A program made the position numbers and the translations under genes. From NCBI GenBank assembly GCA_948934525.1, contig CAQZSK010000006.1:24033-88032 (forward strand): a stretch of 64,000 bases of DNA. The letters are read 5' to 3'. The notes beneath the pieces were generated by a model. It was not told where the DNA came from and did not search any database. It saw only the letters and a list, made by a program, of their open reading frames with translations. The stretch is from an uncultured Clostridia bacterium (GTDB lineage Bacteria; Bacillota; Clostridia; TANB77; CAG-508). Below, piece after piece: positions 41,862 through 50,928 of this stretch; position 1 is the stretch's first letter, and every line of letters starts with the position of its first letter.

Positions 41862-43518
41862 ATGAAAATAACATTCTTAGGTGCCACAAAAATGGTAACA
41901 GGCTCTAACTTTTTAGTAGAAGGAGCTGGAAAGAAATTTTTAGTAGATTGTGGTATGTATCAAGGAAGTGCAAGAGACGAAATGGAAAACAATGAACCAT
42001 TTGCCTATAATGTGCATGATATAGACTTTGTACTATTAACACATGCACATATTGACCACTCAGGAAGAATTCCAAAGCTATATACAGAAGGATATCGTAA
42101 TCCAGTTATTACAACTAAAGCTAGTAGAGATTTATGTTCTATTATGTTACCAGATAGTGGACATATTCAAGAGCAAGAAATTGAATGGAGAAATAGAAAA
42201 AGAGTAAGAGAAGGCAAAAAGCCACTTCCACCATTATATACTGCACAAGATGCTCTGGATTGTATGGAAATTTTTCAAGCTGTATCTTATGATGAAATTG
42301 TAGATATTGATGAAAATATTCATGTTCGTTTTAATGATGCAGGGCATATGTTAGGTTCTGCCATTATTGAAATTTGGGTAAATGAAGATGGAAAAGAAAC
42401 AAAAGCTGTTTTTACAGGAGACTTGGGAAACAATGATATTCCATTATTATCATCCCCTACTATGATAGAAAGAGCAGACTATCTAGTTATGGAATCTACC
42501 TATGGTGGAAGATTACATATGAGAAATGATGATAAAGCAAATCTTTTCTTAGACATTGTATCAGAAACATTAAAACAAGGGGGAACAGTAGTTATTCCAT
42601 CCTTTGCAGTAGGTAGAACACAAGAAATTCTATATGAACTAAATAACATTAAAGATGGACCATGTAGTGAAGATTTTGATTTTAAAGCAAAATATGATAC
42701 TTTAATGAAAGCTCCAGTTTATGTAGATAGTCCACTTGCTATTTCAGCAACGGAGATATTTAGAGATAATGCTGAATTATTTGATGAAGAAACACAGGCA
42801 ATTATCAAATCAGGAGATAATCCACTAGAATTTGATGGGCTACAGTTTACAAGAACTGCGGACGAATCAAAGGCATTAAATGAAAAGGAAGAATCAGCCA
42901 TTATCATTTCAGCAAGTCGGTATGTGTGAGGTAGGAAGAATTAAACATCACTTAAAACATCATCTATGGGACCCAAAAAGCACTATTCTATTTGTAGGTT
43001 ATCAGGCACAAGGAACATTAGGAAGAAGAATTGTAGAAGGTGAAAAGAAAGTTAAAATTTTTGGTGAAGAAATAGCAGTTAATGCAAGAATAGAATATAT
43101 TGAGGGATATTCAGGACACGCAGACCAAGAGTGGTTACTAAACTTCATTTATTCTTTTATTACAAAGCCGAAACATATCTTTTTAGTACATGGAGAATCT
43201 GAAGGGCAAGCAATTTTAAAGGATAAAATAGTGGAGACAGTAAATATCCCAGTTACAATTCCAGAATATGGACAATGCTATACCTTAGATGAAGAGTTAA
43301 GTATGGAACAAGCAGTAGAGCCAGTAACTCAGGTAACTATCGAGAAGAGTGATGTATTAGATAAGATTAAGACATTAAAAGAAGAACTAGAGGATATGGA
43401 AGTCATTGTTAAGGAAGAATACCTAGGAGAACAAGCAGATGATAACAGTATTAGTCGACTAAAGTTAAGACTAAAAGAAATTGAAGAACAGATTGTAAGG
43501 ATAGTGGAGAAAAATTAA
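41862..43518 (+). CDS. metallo-beta-lactamase/beta-CASP RNA nuclease, +1 frame break at CGG
   Basis: About 552 codons after repair. Zinc motif THAHIDHSGRIP, GDLGNNDIPLL, ESTYGGRLH, then the beta-CASP part ending with YSGHADQ. In the initial frame it runs to TGA 42927-42929 (ISASRYV). CGG at 42918-42920 is the break: skipping its C gives IISASGMCEVGRIKHHLKHHLW, the family's strictly conserved S-G-M-C motif, and 200 intact codons to 43518. Span is 3n+1. The family processes RNA (CPSF73/RNase J relatives of the YSH1 group). Without the shift the enzyme would lack motif B/C histidines. Confidence 0.88.
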
Positions 43519-43519
43519 A

Positions 43520-43551
43520 AAACCACATCTACTTTGCAATAGATGTGGTTG
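43520..43551. terminator. terminator shared by the nuclease and the 55-aa gene
   Basis: AACCACATCTA pairs with TAGATGTGGTT; the minus strand continues into TTTTTTAATTTTT, so it mainly ends the minus-strand small gene. Confidence 0.7.
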
Positions 43552-43578
43552 CCGGTGAACTGGTGGGCAATGCGGAGG

Positions 43579-43746
43579 TTATTTCTTCTTTATAAAATAA
43601 AAAAGTGTGATAATCCAACAAATAACTGAAACTGCCGAACAGCTTGCGCCAAGTAATAGGAAATTGGTATTATAGTTGGTAAGCAAGGTAATAGATTGAA
43701 AAAGTGCACTAAGAATAGCAAAAATCAGTCCTAACATGATAGACAT
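43579..43746 (-). CDS. 55-aa two-helix membrane protein
   Basis: MSIMLGLIFAILSALFQSITLL and LLLGASCSAVSVICWIITLFYFIKKK, preceded by GGAGGTTGTTCCAT. Similar to the 41587 gene, including AAGAAGAAATAA at the stop and a ~40-base 3' flank. Function unknown. Confidence 0.65.
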   Translation of the reverse strand: MSIMLGLIFAILSALFQSITLLTNYNTNFLLLGASCSAVSVICWIITLFYFIKKK

Positions 43747-43870
43747 ATGGAACAACCTCCAATATAAGTTAATATATCTATTATATCATAAAAAAGCCTA
43801 AAAGTACAAAGTTCAAATGCTTACACTATTAAAAGTAACATTAAAGTGAGTAGACAGACTAAAATAAAAA

Positions 43871-43985
43871 TGTCGCACTAGGGGATACATGTCGCACAAG
43901 CTATACATTTCACTGCGTTACATCGCATAAATCATCTGTAGCTTGCTTCGCTTCACACAGCTGACTTAATGTCCCTAATGCGACA
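43871..43985. repeat. composite palindromic repeat, TGTCGC subfamily, with inner element
   Basis: It begins TGTCGCACTAGGGG and ends GTCCCTAATGCGACA, so the outer ends are inverted copies of the TGTCGC unit. The inner part (about 43908-43968) is related, in reverse, to the 20811-20911 insertion. It ends right before AAAGGAG of the GH15 gene. Confidence 0.75.
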
Positions 43986-43998
43986 AAAGGAGAAACTA

Positions 43999-45939
43999 AT
44001 GAAAAATAAGTATAATAATGATGCCATAATTGGCGGCGGAAATATTACAGCAAGCTTTACAGAAAAAGGTGAATTATTAAGAGTCATGTATCCAGCACCA
44101 GATTTTAGAAACTGGATAGATGAATTTGTAACAGGAGTCAAAATTAATGACTCAGGAATGATATATTTGCATGATGATATTAATAATCAGTATCATCAGT
44201 ATTATACTGAAAATACAAATATATTACACACTGAGATTACAAATACATACTTTAATTTAAGTATCAAGCAAACGGATTTTGCTTTACTAAAAAATAGTGT
44301 TCTAGTAAAAAAATATGAATTTGAAAATAAGAATAGCATTAACTTAAATGTCAATTTCTTAGTGCATGCAAAATTATTATCAGATGTCAATAATATGGTT
44401 GGTTCTGAAATAAGAGAAAATGCATTAATTCAATATTGCCATGATTATTGTATGTACACATTTTCTAAAATGCCATTTATGAGTTATCAATTAAATGACA
44501 CAAAGGAAAATATAGGAAGCGGAGTGATTCAAGACAAAGACTATATTGGTATGTCTTGTGATTCTAGCATTAGTTATGATATAGGAATTTTAAAGCCAGG
44601 GGAGAAAAAAGAATTAGTCCTTTATTTATATTTCAAAATAAATGGTGAGAAGCAAACAGAGGAAACTATAAAAAAGGAATTAACAGAAATTCGCAAACTA
44701 GATGTGGTAAAGGAAGAACAAGCAGTAGAAAAGTATTGGAAAAAATATGTTAAAGAACATTTAGGAATCGAATTAAAACCAGAAACAAGCAAATTTAATA
44801 AAAAGTTTAATCAAGTATATCAAAGAAGTATTTTACTATTTCCACTCCTTACAAATGATACAACAGGGGGAATTTCCGCCACAGTAGAAATTGATGAAAA
44901 TATGACACAATGTGGTAGATACAGCTATTGTTGGCCAAGAGATGCAGTGTTTGTAACAAGAGCATTAGACAAAGTAAAAATGACAAAAGAAACAGAAAAA
45001 TTTTATAAAACATTTTGTAAAGATACCCAAAATAAAAATGGAATGTGGGAGCAAAGATTCTACACAGACGGAAGATTAGCACCATGTTGGGGATACCAAA
45101 TAGATGAAACAGCAAGTGTTATCTTTGGAATTTATGAGCACTATAAAGTAATAAAGGATAGTAAATTCTTAAAAGATACTTATAAAATGTGTGAGAACGC
45201 ATCAAAATTTTTATGTACCTATATGGATAATGTTCTAGGAACACATGATGAATCAGATATTGTAAAAAATGAGATTGAAGCAACTTACCATACAGAAGAA
45301 AGGAATAAACTACCAGTCAGTTATGATTTATGGGAAATGCATGAAGGTGTCCATCTATATTCTTTAGCGGCTATTTATGCAGCGTTCCAATCTATGAAAG
45401 AAATGAATGAGATATTAAGGCCAATATTTGAAACTAATAATAGATTAAAAGTGGAAGCAATGAACAAACTAGAAGCAAGAATGATAAAATATCAAGAAGA
45501 AATTAAAGATTTCATTTTAACTAACTTATATGATGAACAAACGAAAACCTTTTTAAGAAACCAAAATGACAATCGTACAGATATTAGTGAATTAGGAATT
45601 GTAGTGCCTTTTGAAATTTTCTCACCAAAAGAGAAGAAGGTATTAAATACAATAGAAAGAATTAATATGACATTAAGAACTTATACAGGAGGATATTTAA
45701 GATTTGAACAAGACCATTATCGTGGAGGAAATAGTCCTTGGCCAATTTCAACTGCATGGATGGGAATGTATTATCAAAAAGCAGGAGAGAAAGTAAAAGC
45801 AAAAGAATGCCTTGAGTTTATTGTAAATACTGCTAATCAACATGGATTTTTAGCAGAGCAAGTCAGCAATGACACCATGCAACCAAACTGGGCGAATGGG
45901 CTTGGATGGGCTCATGCAATGTTTATCTTATCAGTTTAG
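43999..45939 (+). CDS. glycoside hydrolase family 15 (glucoamylase-like) protein
   Basis: 646 residues from ATG 43999 (AAAGGAG before it; the track upstream belongs to the repeat). N-terminal beta-sandwich (~1-250) and an (alpha/alpha)6 barrel with YSYCWPRDAVFVTRAL, WEQRFYTDGRLAPCWGYQIDETA, VSYDLWEMHEGVHLYSLA and ISTAWMGMYYQKAG, the GH15 active-site elements with catalytic Glu candidates. Such enzymes release glucose from alpha-glucans or trehalose. There is no signal peptide, so it likely acts on an internal glucan. Confidence 0.88.
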   Translation: MKNKYNNDAIIGGGNITASFTEKGELLRVMYPAPDFRNWIDEFVTGVKINDSGMIYLHDDINNQYHQYYTENTNILHTEITNTYFNLSIKQTDFALLKNSVLVKKYEFENKNSINLNVNFLVHAKLLSDVNNMVGSEIRENALIQYCHDYCMYTFSKMPFMSYQLNDTKENIGSGVIQDKDYIGMSCDSSISYDIGILKPGEKKELVLYLYFKINGEKQTEETIKKELTEIRKLDVVKEEQAVEKYWKKYVKEHLGIELKPETSKFNKKFNQVYQRSILLFPLLTNDTTGGISATVEIDENMTQCGRYSYCWPRDAVFVTRALDKVKMTKETEKFYKTFCKDTQNKNGMWEQRFYTDGRLAPCWGYQIDETASVIFGIYEHYKVIKDSKFLKDTYKMCENASKFLCTYMDNVLGTHDESDIVKNEIEATYHTEERNKLPVSYDLWEMHEGVHLYSLAAIYAAFQSMKEMNEILRPIFETNNRLKVEAMNKLEARMIKYQEEIKDFILTNLYDEQTKTFLRNQNDNRTDISELGIVVPFEIFSPKEKKVLNTIERINMTLRTYTGGYLRFEQDHYRGGNSPWPISTAWMGMYYQKAGEKVKAKECLEFIVNTANQHGFLAEQVSNDTMQPNWANGLGWAHAMFILSV

Positions 45940-46032
45940 TGTCAGGTTGGGGACGTTCCTTAAAACTGACAAAAGTGTCATTTTAACCTACGTCCCTAAA
46001 GTGACAAAAGTGTCAGTTTTGGGGACACACTT
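45940..46032. repeat. triple palindromic repeat after the GH15 gene
   Basis: Three units: TGTCAGGTTGGGGACGTTCC..ACTGACA (45940-45971), TGTCATTTTAACC..GTGACA (about 45977-46006) and TGTCAGTTTTGGGGACACAC (46010-46029). It starts at the stop codon of the GH15 gene. It matches the reverse of 48355-48410 in its first and last units. Confidence 0.8.
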
Positions 46033-46078
46033 AAAAAGATAATAGTTACAAATTGGTTGTAAATTACGGAATAAAGAC

Positions 46079-46107
46079 TTGATTTTTGTCGTATTTTGTA
46101 ATACACT
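46079..46107 (+). promoter_or_regulatory. promoter with TTGATTTTTGTCG box (first copy)
   Basis: TTGATT at 46079-46084, 17-base spacer, TACACT at 46102-46107. The first 13 bases TTGATTTTTGTCG are identical in the promoter at 46657. Confidence 0.55.
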
Positions 46108-46136
46108 AAGAAAAAAAGTAAGGGGAGGAAAAAAGA

Positions 46137-46535
46137 ATGAACAAAAAAGTAGTAATGATTGTAGTAGCAGTTGTAGTTGCAATTGCAATAATAGTAGGAG
46201 GATTTTTATTACTATCTTCAGGAAAATCAAGTTTAAAGAAAGAAGTTGTTAGTCAAGAAAATTATGAGACTATACTTGATGAAGTAGAGAAAAAATTTGG
46301 TGAAAGTGATGAGACATATTATTATACATATGCTTGTATTTACCACACTGCAAAGGCAGGTTTTACAGAAGAGTATCTTCAAAGTAAAGACGAAAGCATG
46401 CTATATAAAGATATTGCAGGAAAAACAGTACAACAATTAATGAATGAAGGTAAACAATTAATGGAAGAAAACAATGTAACAATAGAAGAATATAAAGAAA
46501 AATTAACGGAATTAGGTGGAGCATTGGCAAAATAA
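46137..46535 (+). CDS. membrane-anchored hypothetical protein
   Basis: 132 residues: N-terminal helix (VVMIVVAVVVAIAIIVGGFLLL), then a soluble, mostly helical external domain with Tyr/Glu-rich SQENYETILDEVEKKFGESDETYYYTYACIYH. GGGGAGGAAA precedes the ATG. No known family. It has a promoter twin of the next gene, suggesting shared control. Confidence 0.75.
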   Translation: MNKKVVMIVVAVVVAIAIIVGGFLLLSSGKSSLKKEVVSQENYETILDEVEKKFGESDETYYYTYACIYHTAKAGFTEEYLQSKDESMLYKDIAGKTVQQLMNEGKQLMEENNVTIEEYKEKLTELGGALAK

Positions 46536-46545
46536 AAAAGAAAAG

Positions 46546-46579
46546 ACCAAGTTACTAGAAAGAGTGACTGGTTTTTTTA
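46546..46579 (+). terminator. intrinsic terminator
   Basis: ACCAAGTTACT pairs with AGTGACTGGT (one bulge), then seven T. Confidence 0.8.
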
Positions 46580-46656
46580 TTTGATAAGGAAGAAAGTTTA
46601 AAATGAAAAAGTGTTATCTTAAATTTATATTTACATGAAAATGAAAGATTAACATA

Positions 46657-46685
46657 TTGATTTTTGTCGAAAATAGCAATATACT
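46657..46685 (+). promoter_or_regulatory. promoter with TTGATTTTTGTCG box (second copy)
   Basis: TTGATT at 46657-46662, 17-base spacer, TATACT at 46680-46685. The shared TTGTCG after the -35 could be an operator half or a sigma-specific feature. Confidence 0.6.
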
Positions 46686-46714
46686 GTCCTTAGAAAATGA
46701 AAAGAGGGAGATTT

Positions 46715-47419
46715 ATGTTTTGTAATAAGTGTGGAAAAGAGATTCCAAATGATTCAAGAGTTTGTAAATTTTGTGGAAGTATGGTTAATCAACAACAAAC
46801 CATAAATTATAACTTCAATAGCAATACTAATACTACAAATACCAATACAAATATAAAAAAGAAAATTTATCAACAATGGTGGTTTTGGCTTATTATTGTA
46901 TTTTTAATAATTGGACTTATAGGAACAGCAATTAACCAAGAGGAGGCAAATGCTGTAAATCAAGAAAAAGCAAATAGTTCTAATGTTCAAACAAATAATA
47001 AGGAAAATACACAAAAGAATACAAATACACAGCAAACTAATGAAAAGTCTGAGGTATCAAAAGCCGATTATCAAAAACAATGTAAGAAATATGATTATAA
47101 TGAATTAGCTCGTAATCCAAATAAATATAAAGGGCAAAAAATAAAATTTACAGGAGAAGTAATTCAAGTTCAAGAAGGATGGTTTAACTCTGTAACATTA
47201 AGAGTTAATGTTACAAAAGGGGAATATGGTTTTTGGGAAGATACCATATGGGTAGACTATACATACAGTGATGAAAACGAAAGCAAAATATTAAAGGATG
47301 ATATAATTGACATTTATGGAGAGTTTAAAGGGCAAAAGACATACACTACTGTTTTAGGAAGCAGTATGTCAATTCCACAAATAGACGCAAAATATATTTC
47401 ATTAAATAAAAATAAGTAG
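46715..47419 (+). CDS. zinc-ribbon membrane protein with OB-like external domain
   Basis: 234 residues from ATG 46715 (GAGGGAG before it). N-terminal zinc ribbon CNKCGKEI..CKFCG, an Asn/Thr linker, one membrane helix (WWFWLIIVFLIIGLIGTAI), a second Asn-rich linker, then a domain YKGQKIKFTGEVIQVQEGWFNSVTLRVNVT..DIIDIYGEFKGQKTYTTVLG, typical of the tRNA_anti-like/OB fold. Such proteins are common in Firmicutes and of unknown role, perhaps envelope stress sensing. Confidence 0.8.
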   Translation: MFCNKCGKEIPNDSRVCKFCGSMVNQQQTINYNFNSNTNTTNTNTNIKKKIYQQWWFWLIIVFLIIGLIGTAINQEEANAVNQEKANSSNVQTNNKENTQKNTNTQQTNEKSEVSKADYQKQCKKYDYNELARNPNKYKGQKIKFTGEVIQVQEGWFNSVTLRVNVTKGEYGFWEDTIWVDYTYSDENESKILKDDIIDIYGEFKGQKTYTTVLGSSMSIPQIDAKYISLNKNK

Positions 47420-47430
47420 ATTAATATAAG

Positions 47431-47456
47431 GCACTTATTAACCATAAGTGCTTTTG
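47431..47456 (+). terminator. probable terminator
   Basis: GCACTTAT pairs with ATAAGTGC, followed by four T. Confidence 0.55.
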
Positions 47457-47557
47457 ATATGTTAAAAATCTTTTGTATTAAATATAGCAATATAAAAGAA
47501 TATATGATATAGTAGCAAAATGGGGGGCAAATATAAAATAAGAAAGAAGGCGTATTT

Positions 47558-48352
47558 ATGCCCCGATATGCAAGAGAATATCAAAAATCTTATTCTAATG
47601 TTTATCATGTAATTTTACGTAGTATTAATCAACAGGAAATTTTTTATGATAATATTGATAGAAGTAAGTTTTTAAAAGGATTAAAAGAAAGTAAAGAAAA
47701 GTATCAACATGATTTATATGCGTACGTTTTAATGGATAATCATATTCATTTATTAATAATGGACAAGGAAAATAATCTTTCAAAAATAGTGCAGTCTTTG
47801 GCAACTAGTTATGCCCTGTATTTTAACAAAAAATATGAACGAATTGGTCATGTATTTTATAACCGATTTAAGAGCAAGCAGATAGAAACCTTGTCATATT
47901 TTCTAAATTTAGTAAGATATATCCACTTCAATCCAGAAAAAGCAGGAATATGTGAGTATAATAAATACAATTGGAGTAGCTATCAAGAATACTGTAAAAT
48001 CAGCCAGTTTGTAGATTCAAACAAAGTATTAAAAATGGCAGAAATGGATGAAGATGATTTCAAAGATTTTCATGAAGAATATAGAAGACTAAAAAAATTC
48101 ATAGTAGATAATTTTGAAATAGAAAATATACAGCTAGATGATGAAACAGCAATACAAATGATAAAGAAAGTTTTAGGCATAGAAAATTTAGTTTCTATTC
48201 AAAACTTAAATGTAAACAAGCGAAATGAAAAGATTGCACATGTAGCTAAGATAGAAGGAATACAGAGGAAGCAATTAGCAAGAATTTTAGGTGTTAGTGA
48301 AAGACTAATATATAGAGCAGTTAAAAGTAGTAAGATAGACACCAAAAAATGA
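47558..48352 (+). CDS. REP-associated tyrosine transposase (RAYT)
   Basis: 264 residues. MPRYAREYQKSYSNVYHVILR, HUH motif DNHIHLLI and catalytic-tyrosine region LNLVRYIHFNPEKAGI identify the Y1 family; length and a C-terminal helix-turn-helix (RKQLARILGVSERLIYRAV) set it apart from IS200 TnpA and match RAYTs, single-copy domesticated transposases that process palindromic REP sequences. A REP-like pair starts three bases after its stop (48355-48410), and seven more related loci lie in this window. It has no flanking IS ends. Intact, so probably active. Confidence 0.85.
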   Translation: MPRYAREYQKSYSNVYHVILRSINQQEIFYDNIDRSKFLKGLKESKEKYQHDLYAYVLMDNHIHLLIMDKENNLSKIVQSLATSYALYFNKKYERIGHVFYNRFKSKQIETLSYFLNLVRYIHFNPEKAGICEYNKYNWSSYQEYCKISQFVDSNKVLKMAEMDEDDFKDFHEEYRRLKKFIVDNFEIENIQLDDETAIQMIKKVLGIENLVSIQNLNVNKRNEKIAHVAKIEGIQRKQLARILGVSERLIYRAVKSSKIDTKK

Positions 48353-48354
48353 AG

Positions 48355-48410
48355 GTGTGTCCCCAAAACTGACACTTTTGTCAGTTTTAAAGAACGTCCC
48401 CAAACTGACA
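48355..48410. repeat. palindromic repeat abutting the RAYT gene
   Basis: GTGTGTCCCCAAAACTGACA and TGTCAGTTTT...GAACGTCCCCAAACTGACA in tandem; the inverse of this string closely matches parts of 45940-46032. It lies between the RAYT stop and the radA ribosome site. Confidence 0.85.
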
Positions 48411-48436
48411 AACTGATAACTGAAAGGAGCGAGCAA

Positions 48437-49799
48437 ATGGCAAAAACAAAAACAGTATTTGTATGTAGTAGTTGTGGCTACGAATCTACCAAATGGTTAG
48501 GAAAGTGTCCTGGGTGTAATGAATGGAATAGTTTTTATGAAGAAAAGTTAGCAAAAGATACACGGAAGTGGAAGCGATAAAAAAAATAGGTCAATTATTC
48601 CAAAGGCTTTAAATGAAGTTGTGGGAAAAGATGCGGTTCGTACACATACAGGTATTGGAGAATTAGATAGAGTATTAGGGGGAGGCTTAGTAAAAGGCTC
48701 TCTAGTGTTAGTAGGTGGAGAACCAGGAATTGGCAAATCTACTTTGATTTTGCAACTTTGTGATAAAGTACAAGGAGAAGGCAAAGTACTTTATGTTTCA
48801 GGAGAAGAGTCAGCAGAGCAAATTAAATTAAGAGCAGATAGGTTAGGCATACACAATGATGATATTCTATTTTTAGGAGAAACAGATATAGAGTTAATTG
48901 AAAATAGTATTCTAGAATTAAAACCAAAACTAGTAATTATTGATTCTATTCAAACAATGTATTCAGATGAGATTTCAGCTGCTGCTGGAACTGTTAGCCA
49001 AGTACGTGAAATTACATCACGTGTGATGAGAGTTTGCAAAGGAAGTGATATTACCACCATTATTATTGGACATGTAACTAAAGAAGGAAATATTGCAGGG
49101 CCAAGAGTGCTAGAACACATGGTAGATACAGTGCTATATTTAGAAGGAGAAAGATATTTTTCTTATCGTATTTTACGTAGTGTGAAAAATCGTTTTGGTT
49201 CTACCAATGAAGTAGGTATGTTTGAAATGCAAAGTGAGGGGATGGTGGAGATTACAAATCCATCTTCTGTGTTAATTTCCGAAAGAGAAGATAATCCACC
49301 AGGTTCTGTCATTGTAGCAAGTATGGAGGGAACAAGACCATTACTAATTGAATTACAGGCATTAACGACTCCAACTATTTTTGGTTTTCCTAGAAGAACA
49401 GCAAATGGAATTGACTATAATAGGCTTACGATTTTAGTGGCAGTATTAGAAAAGAGAGCAGGCATTCCCTTAAGCTCACAAGATATTTATCTAAATGTAG
49501 TGAGTGGTATTAAGATTAATGAACCAGCAGTGGATTTAGGAATGGTAATAGTTTGTGCTTCTAGTTATAAAAATGTAAATATTGATAAAACTACTGCTAT
49601 TATTGGCGAGGTAGGGCTTACAGGAGAAGTGAGAGCAGTGAATTTGATTGACAAGAGATTAAAAGAAGCGGAAAAACTAGGATTTAAAAAATGTATTATT
49701 CCAGAAAGTAATAAAAAACTATTGAAAGAAAAGTATGATTTAGATATAATAGGGGTCAGGGATATAAATGATGCTATGAGAGCAGTTGGATTGAAGTAA
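48437..49799 (+). CDS. radA: DNA repair protein RadA, +1 frame break at CGG
   Basis: RadA is a RecA-like helicase for recombination intermediates. ATG 48437 (AAAGGAG before it) starts the conserved zinc finger (FVCSSCGYESTKWLGKCPGCNEWN). The initial frame ends after CGG 48563-48565 (KDTRKWKR, TAA 48578). Skipping the C gives TGSGSDKKNRSIIPKALNEVVG and joins the whole ATPase and Lon-like remainder: GGEPGIGKSTLILQL, RYFSYRILRSVKNRFGSTNEVGMF (KNRFG), and the C-terminal domain. Only 42 codons precede the break and over 400 intact, conserved codons follow. Span is 3n+1. Confidence 0.93.
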
Positions 49800-49811
49800 G
49801 GAGGGAGAAAA

Positions 49812-50888
49812 GTGGCTGCCAAGAAAGAAGAATTAATAACAGAAGTATTGAAAATGATTGCACCAGGTACACCGATTCGCGATGGATTAGAGAATATTCT
49901 AAAAGCAAAAACAGGTGCTTTAATTGTCATTGGAGAGACAAAAGATGTTTTAGAATTAGTAGATGGTGGATTTGAATTAGAGATTGATTATACTTCTTCT
50001 AGACTATATGAACTTGCAAAAATGGATGGTGCTATTGTCTTAAGTGATGATTTTAAGAAGATTTTATATGCTAATGCACAGCTAATTCCAGATTCTAGTG
50101 TGGCAACTACTGAGACTGGAACAAGACATCGTACTGCAGAACGTATGGCAAAACAAACTAATAGTTTAGTTATTAGTATCTCACAAAGAAGAAGTATTAT
50201 TACAATATTTAAAGGTAACCAACGCTATGTATTAGAAGATACTTCAAAAGTAATTTCAAAAGCAAATCAAGCACTTCAGACAGTAGAAAAATATAAAAAA
50301 GTATTTGACGATAAATTAGGACTTTTAAATGAATATGAATTTAATGATATTGTAACATTAGAGAATGTAATTAATAGTATTCAACGTGCAGAAATGGTAA
50401 TGAAGGTAGTAGAAGAAGTACAAAAGGCAATTTATGAATTGGGAATAGAAGGAAGGCTTCTCGAAATGCAGTTAGAGGAATTAGTAGGAGACTTAGAAAA
50501 AGAAGAACTATATATTATTAAAGATTATATTGCGCCAGGTAAAAAGCGTACAGCAGAAAGAGTACTAGAAGAAATCAGAGAATTAGACAGAGATGATTTA
50601 TTAATTGCTGAAAAAATCGCGAAGAGTTTTGGCTATGGAGCATTTGATAATTATGATGAGGTAGGAGTATATACAAGAGGATATCGAGTACTTAACAAAA
50701 TTCCAAGAATGCCAAGTAATATTGTAGAAAATTTAATTAAAAGTTTTAAATCTTTCCAACACATTTTAGCAGCAGATTTGCAACAATTAGATGATGTTGA
50801 TGGGATTGGAGAGATAAGAGCAAGAACAATTAGGCAATCATTAAAACGTATGCAAGAGCAATTTGTATTTGACAATTTGATTATGTAA
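49812..50888 (+). CDS. disA: DNA integrity scanning diadenylate cyclase DisA
   Basis: 358 residues from GTG 49812 (GAGGGAG before it). N-terminal cyclase domain with MDGAIVLSDD and GTRHRTAERMAKQT (DGA and RHR motifs) that makes cyclic di-AMP, a helical linker, and a C-terminal helix-hairpin-helix DNA-binding domain (LQQLDDVDGIGEIRARTIRQSL). DisA scans DNA and stops signalling at branched structures. The radA-disA pair, 12 bases apart, is the usual order; RadA can inhibit DisA. Confidence 0.96.
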   Translation: MAAKKEELITEVLKMIAPGTPIRDGLENILKAKTGALIVIGETKDVLELVDGGFELEIDYTSSRLYELAKMDGAIVLSDDFKKILYANAQLIPDSSVATTETGTRHRTAERMAKQTNSLVISISQRRSIITIFKGNQRYVLEDTSKVISKANQALQTVEKYKKVFDDKLGLLNEYEFNDIVTLENVINSIQRAEMVMKVVEEVQKAIYELGIEGRLLEMQLEELVGDLEKEELYIIKDYIAPGKKRTAERVLEEIRELDRDDLLIAEKIAKSFGYGAFDNYDEVGVYTRGYRVLNKIPRMPSNIVENLIKSFKSFQHILAADLQQLDDVDGIGEIRARTIRQSLKRMQEQFVFDNLIM

Positions 50889-50928
50889 TTGTATAATCTC
50901 AAATAGTAAAAAAACTTAGGAGGAATTT

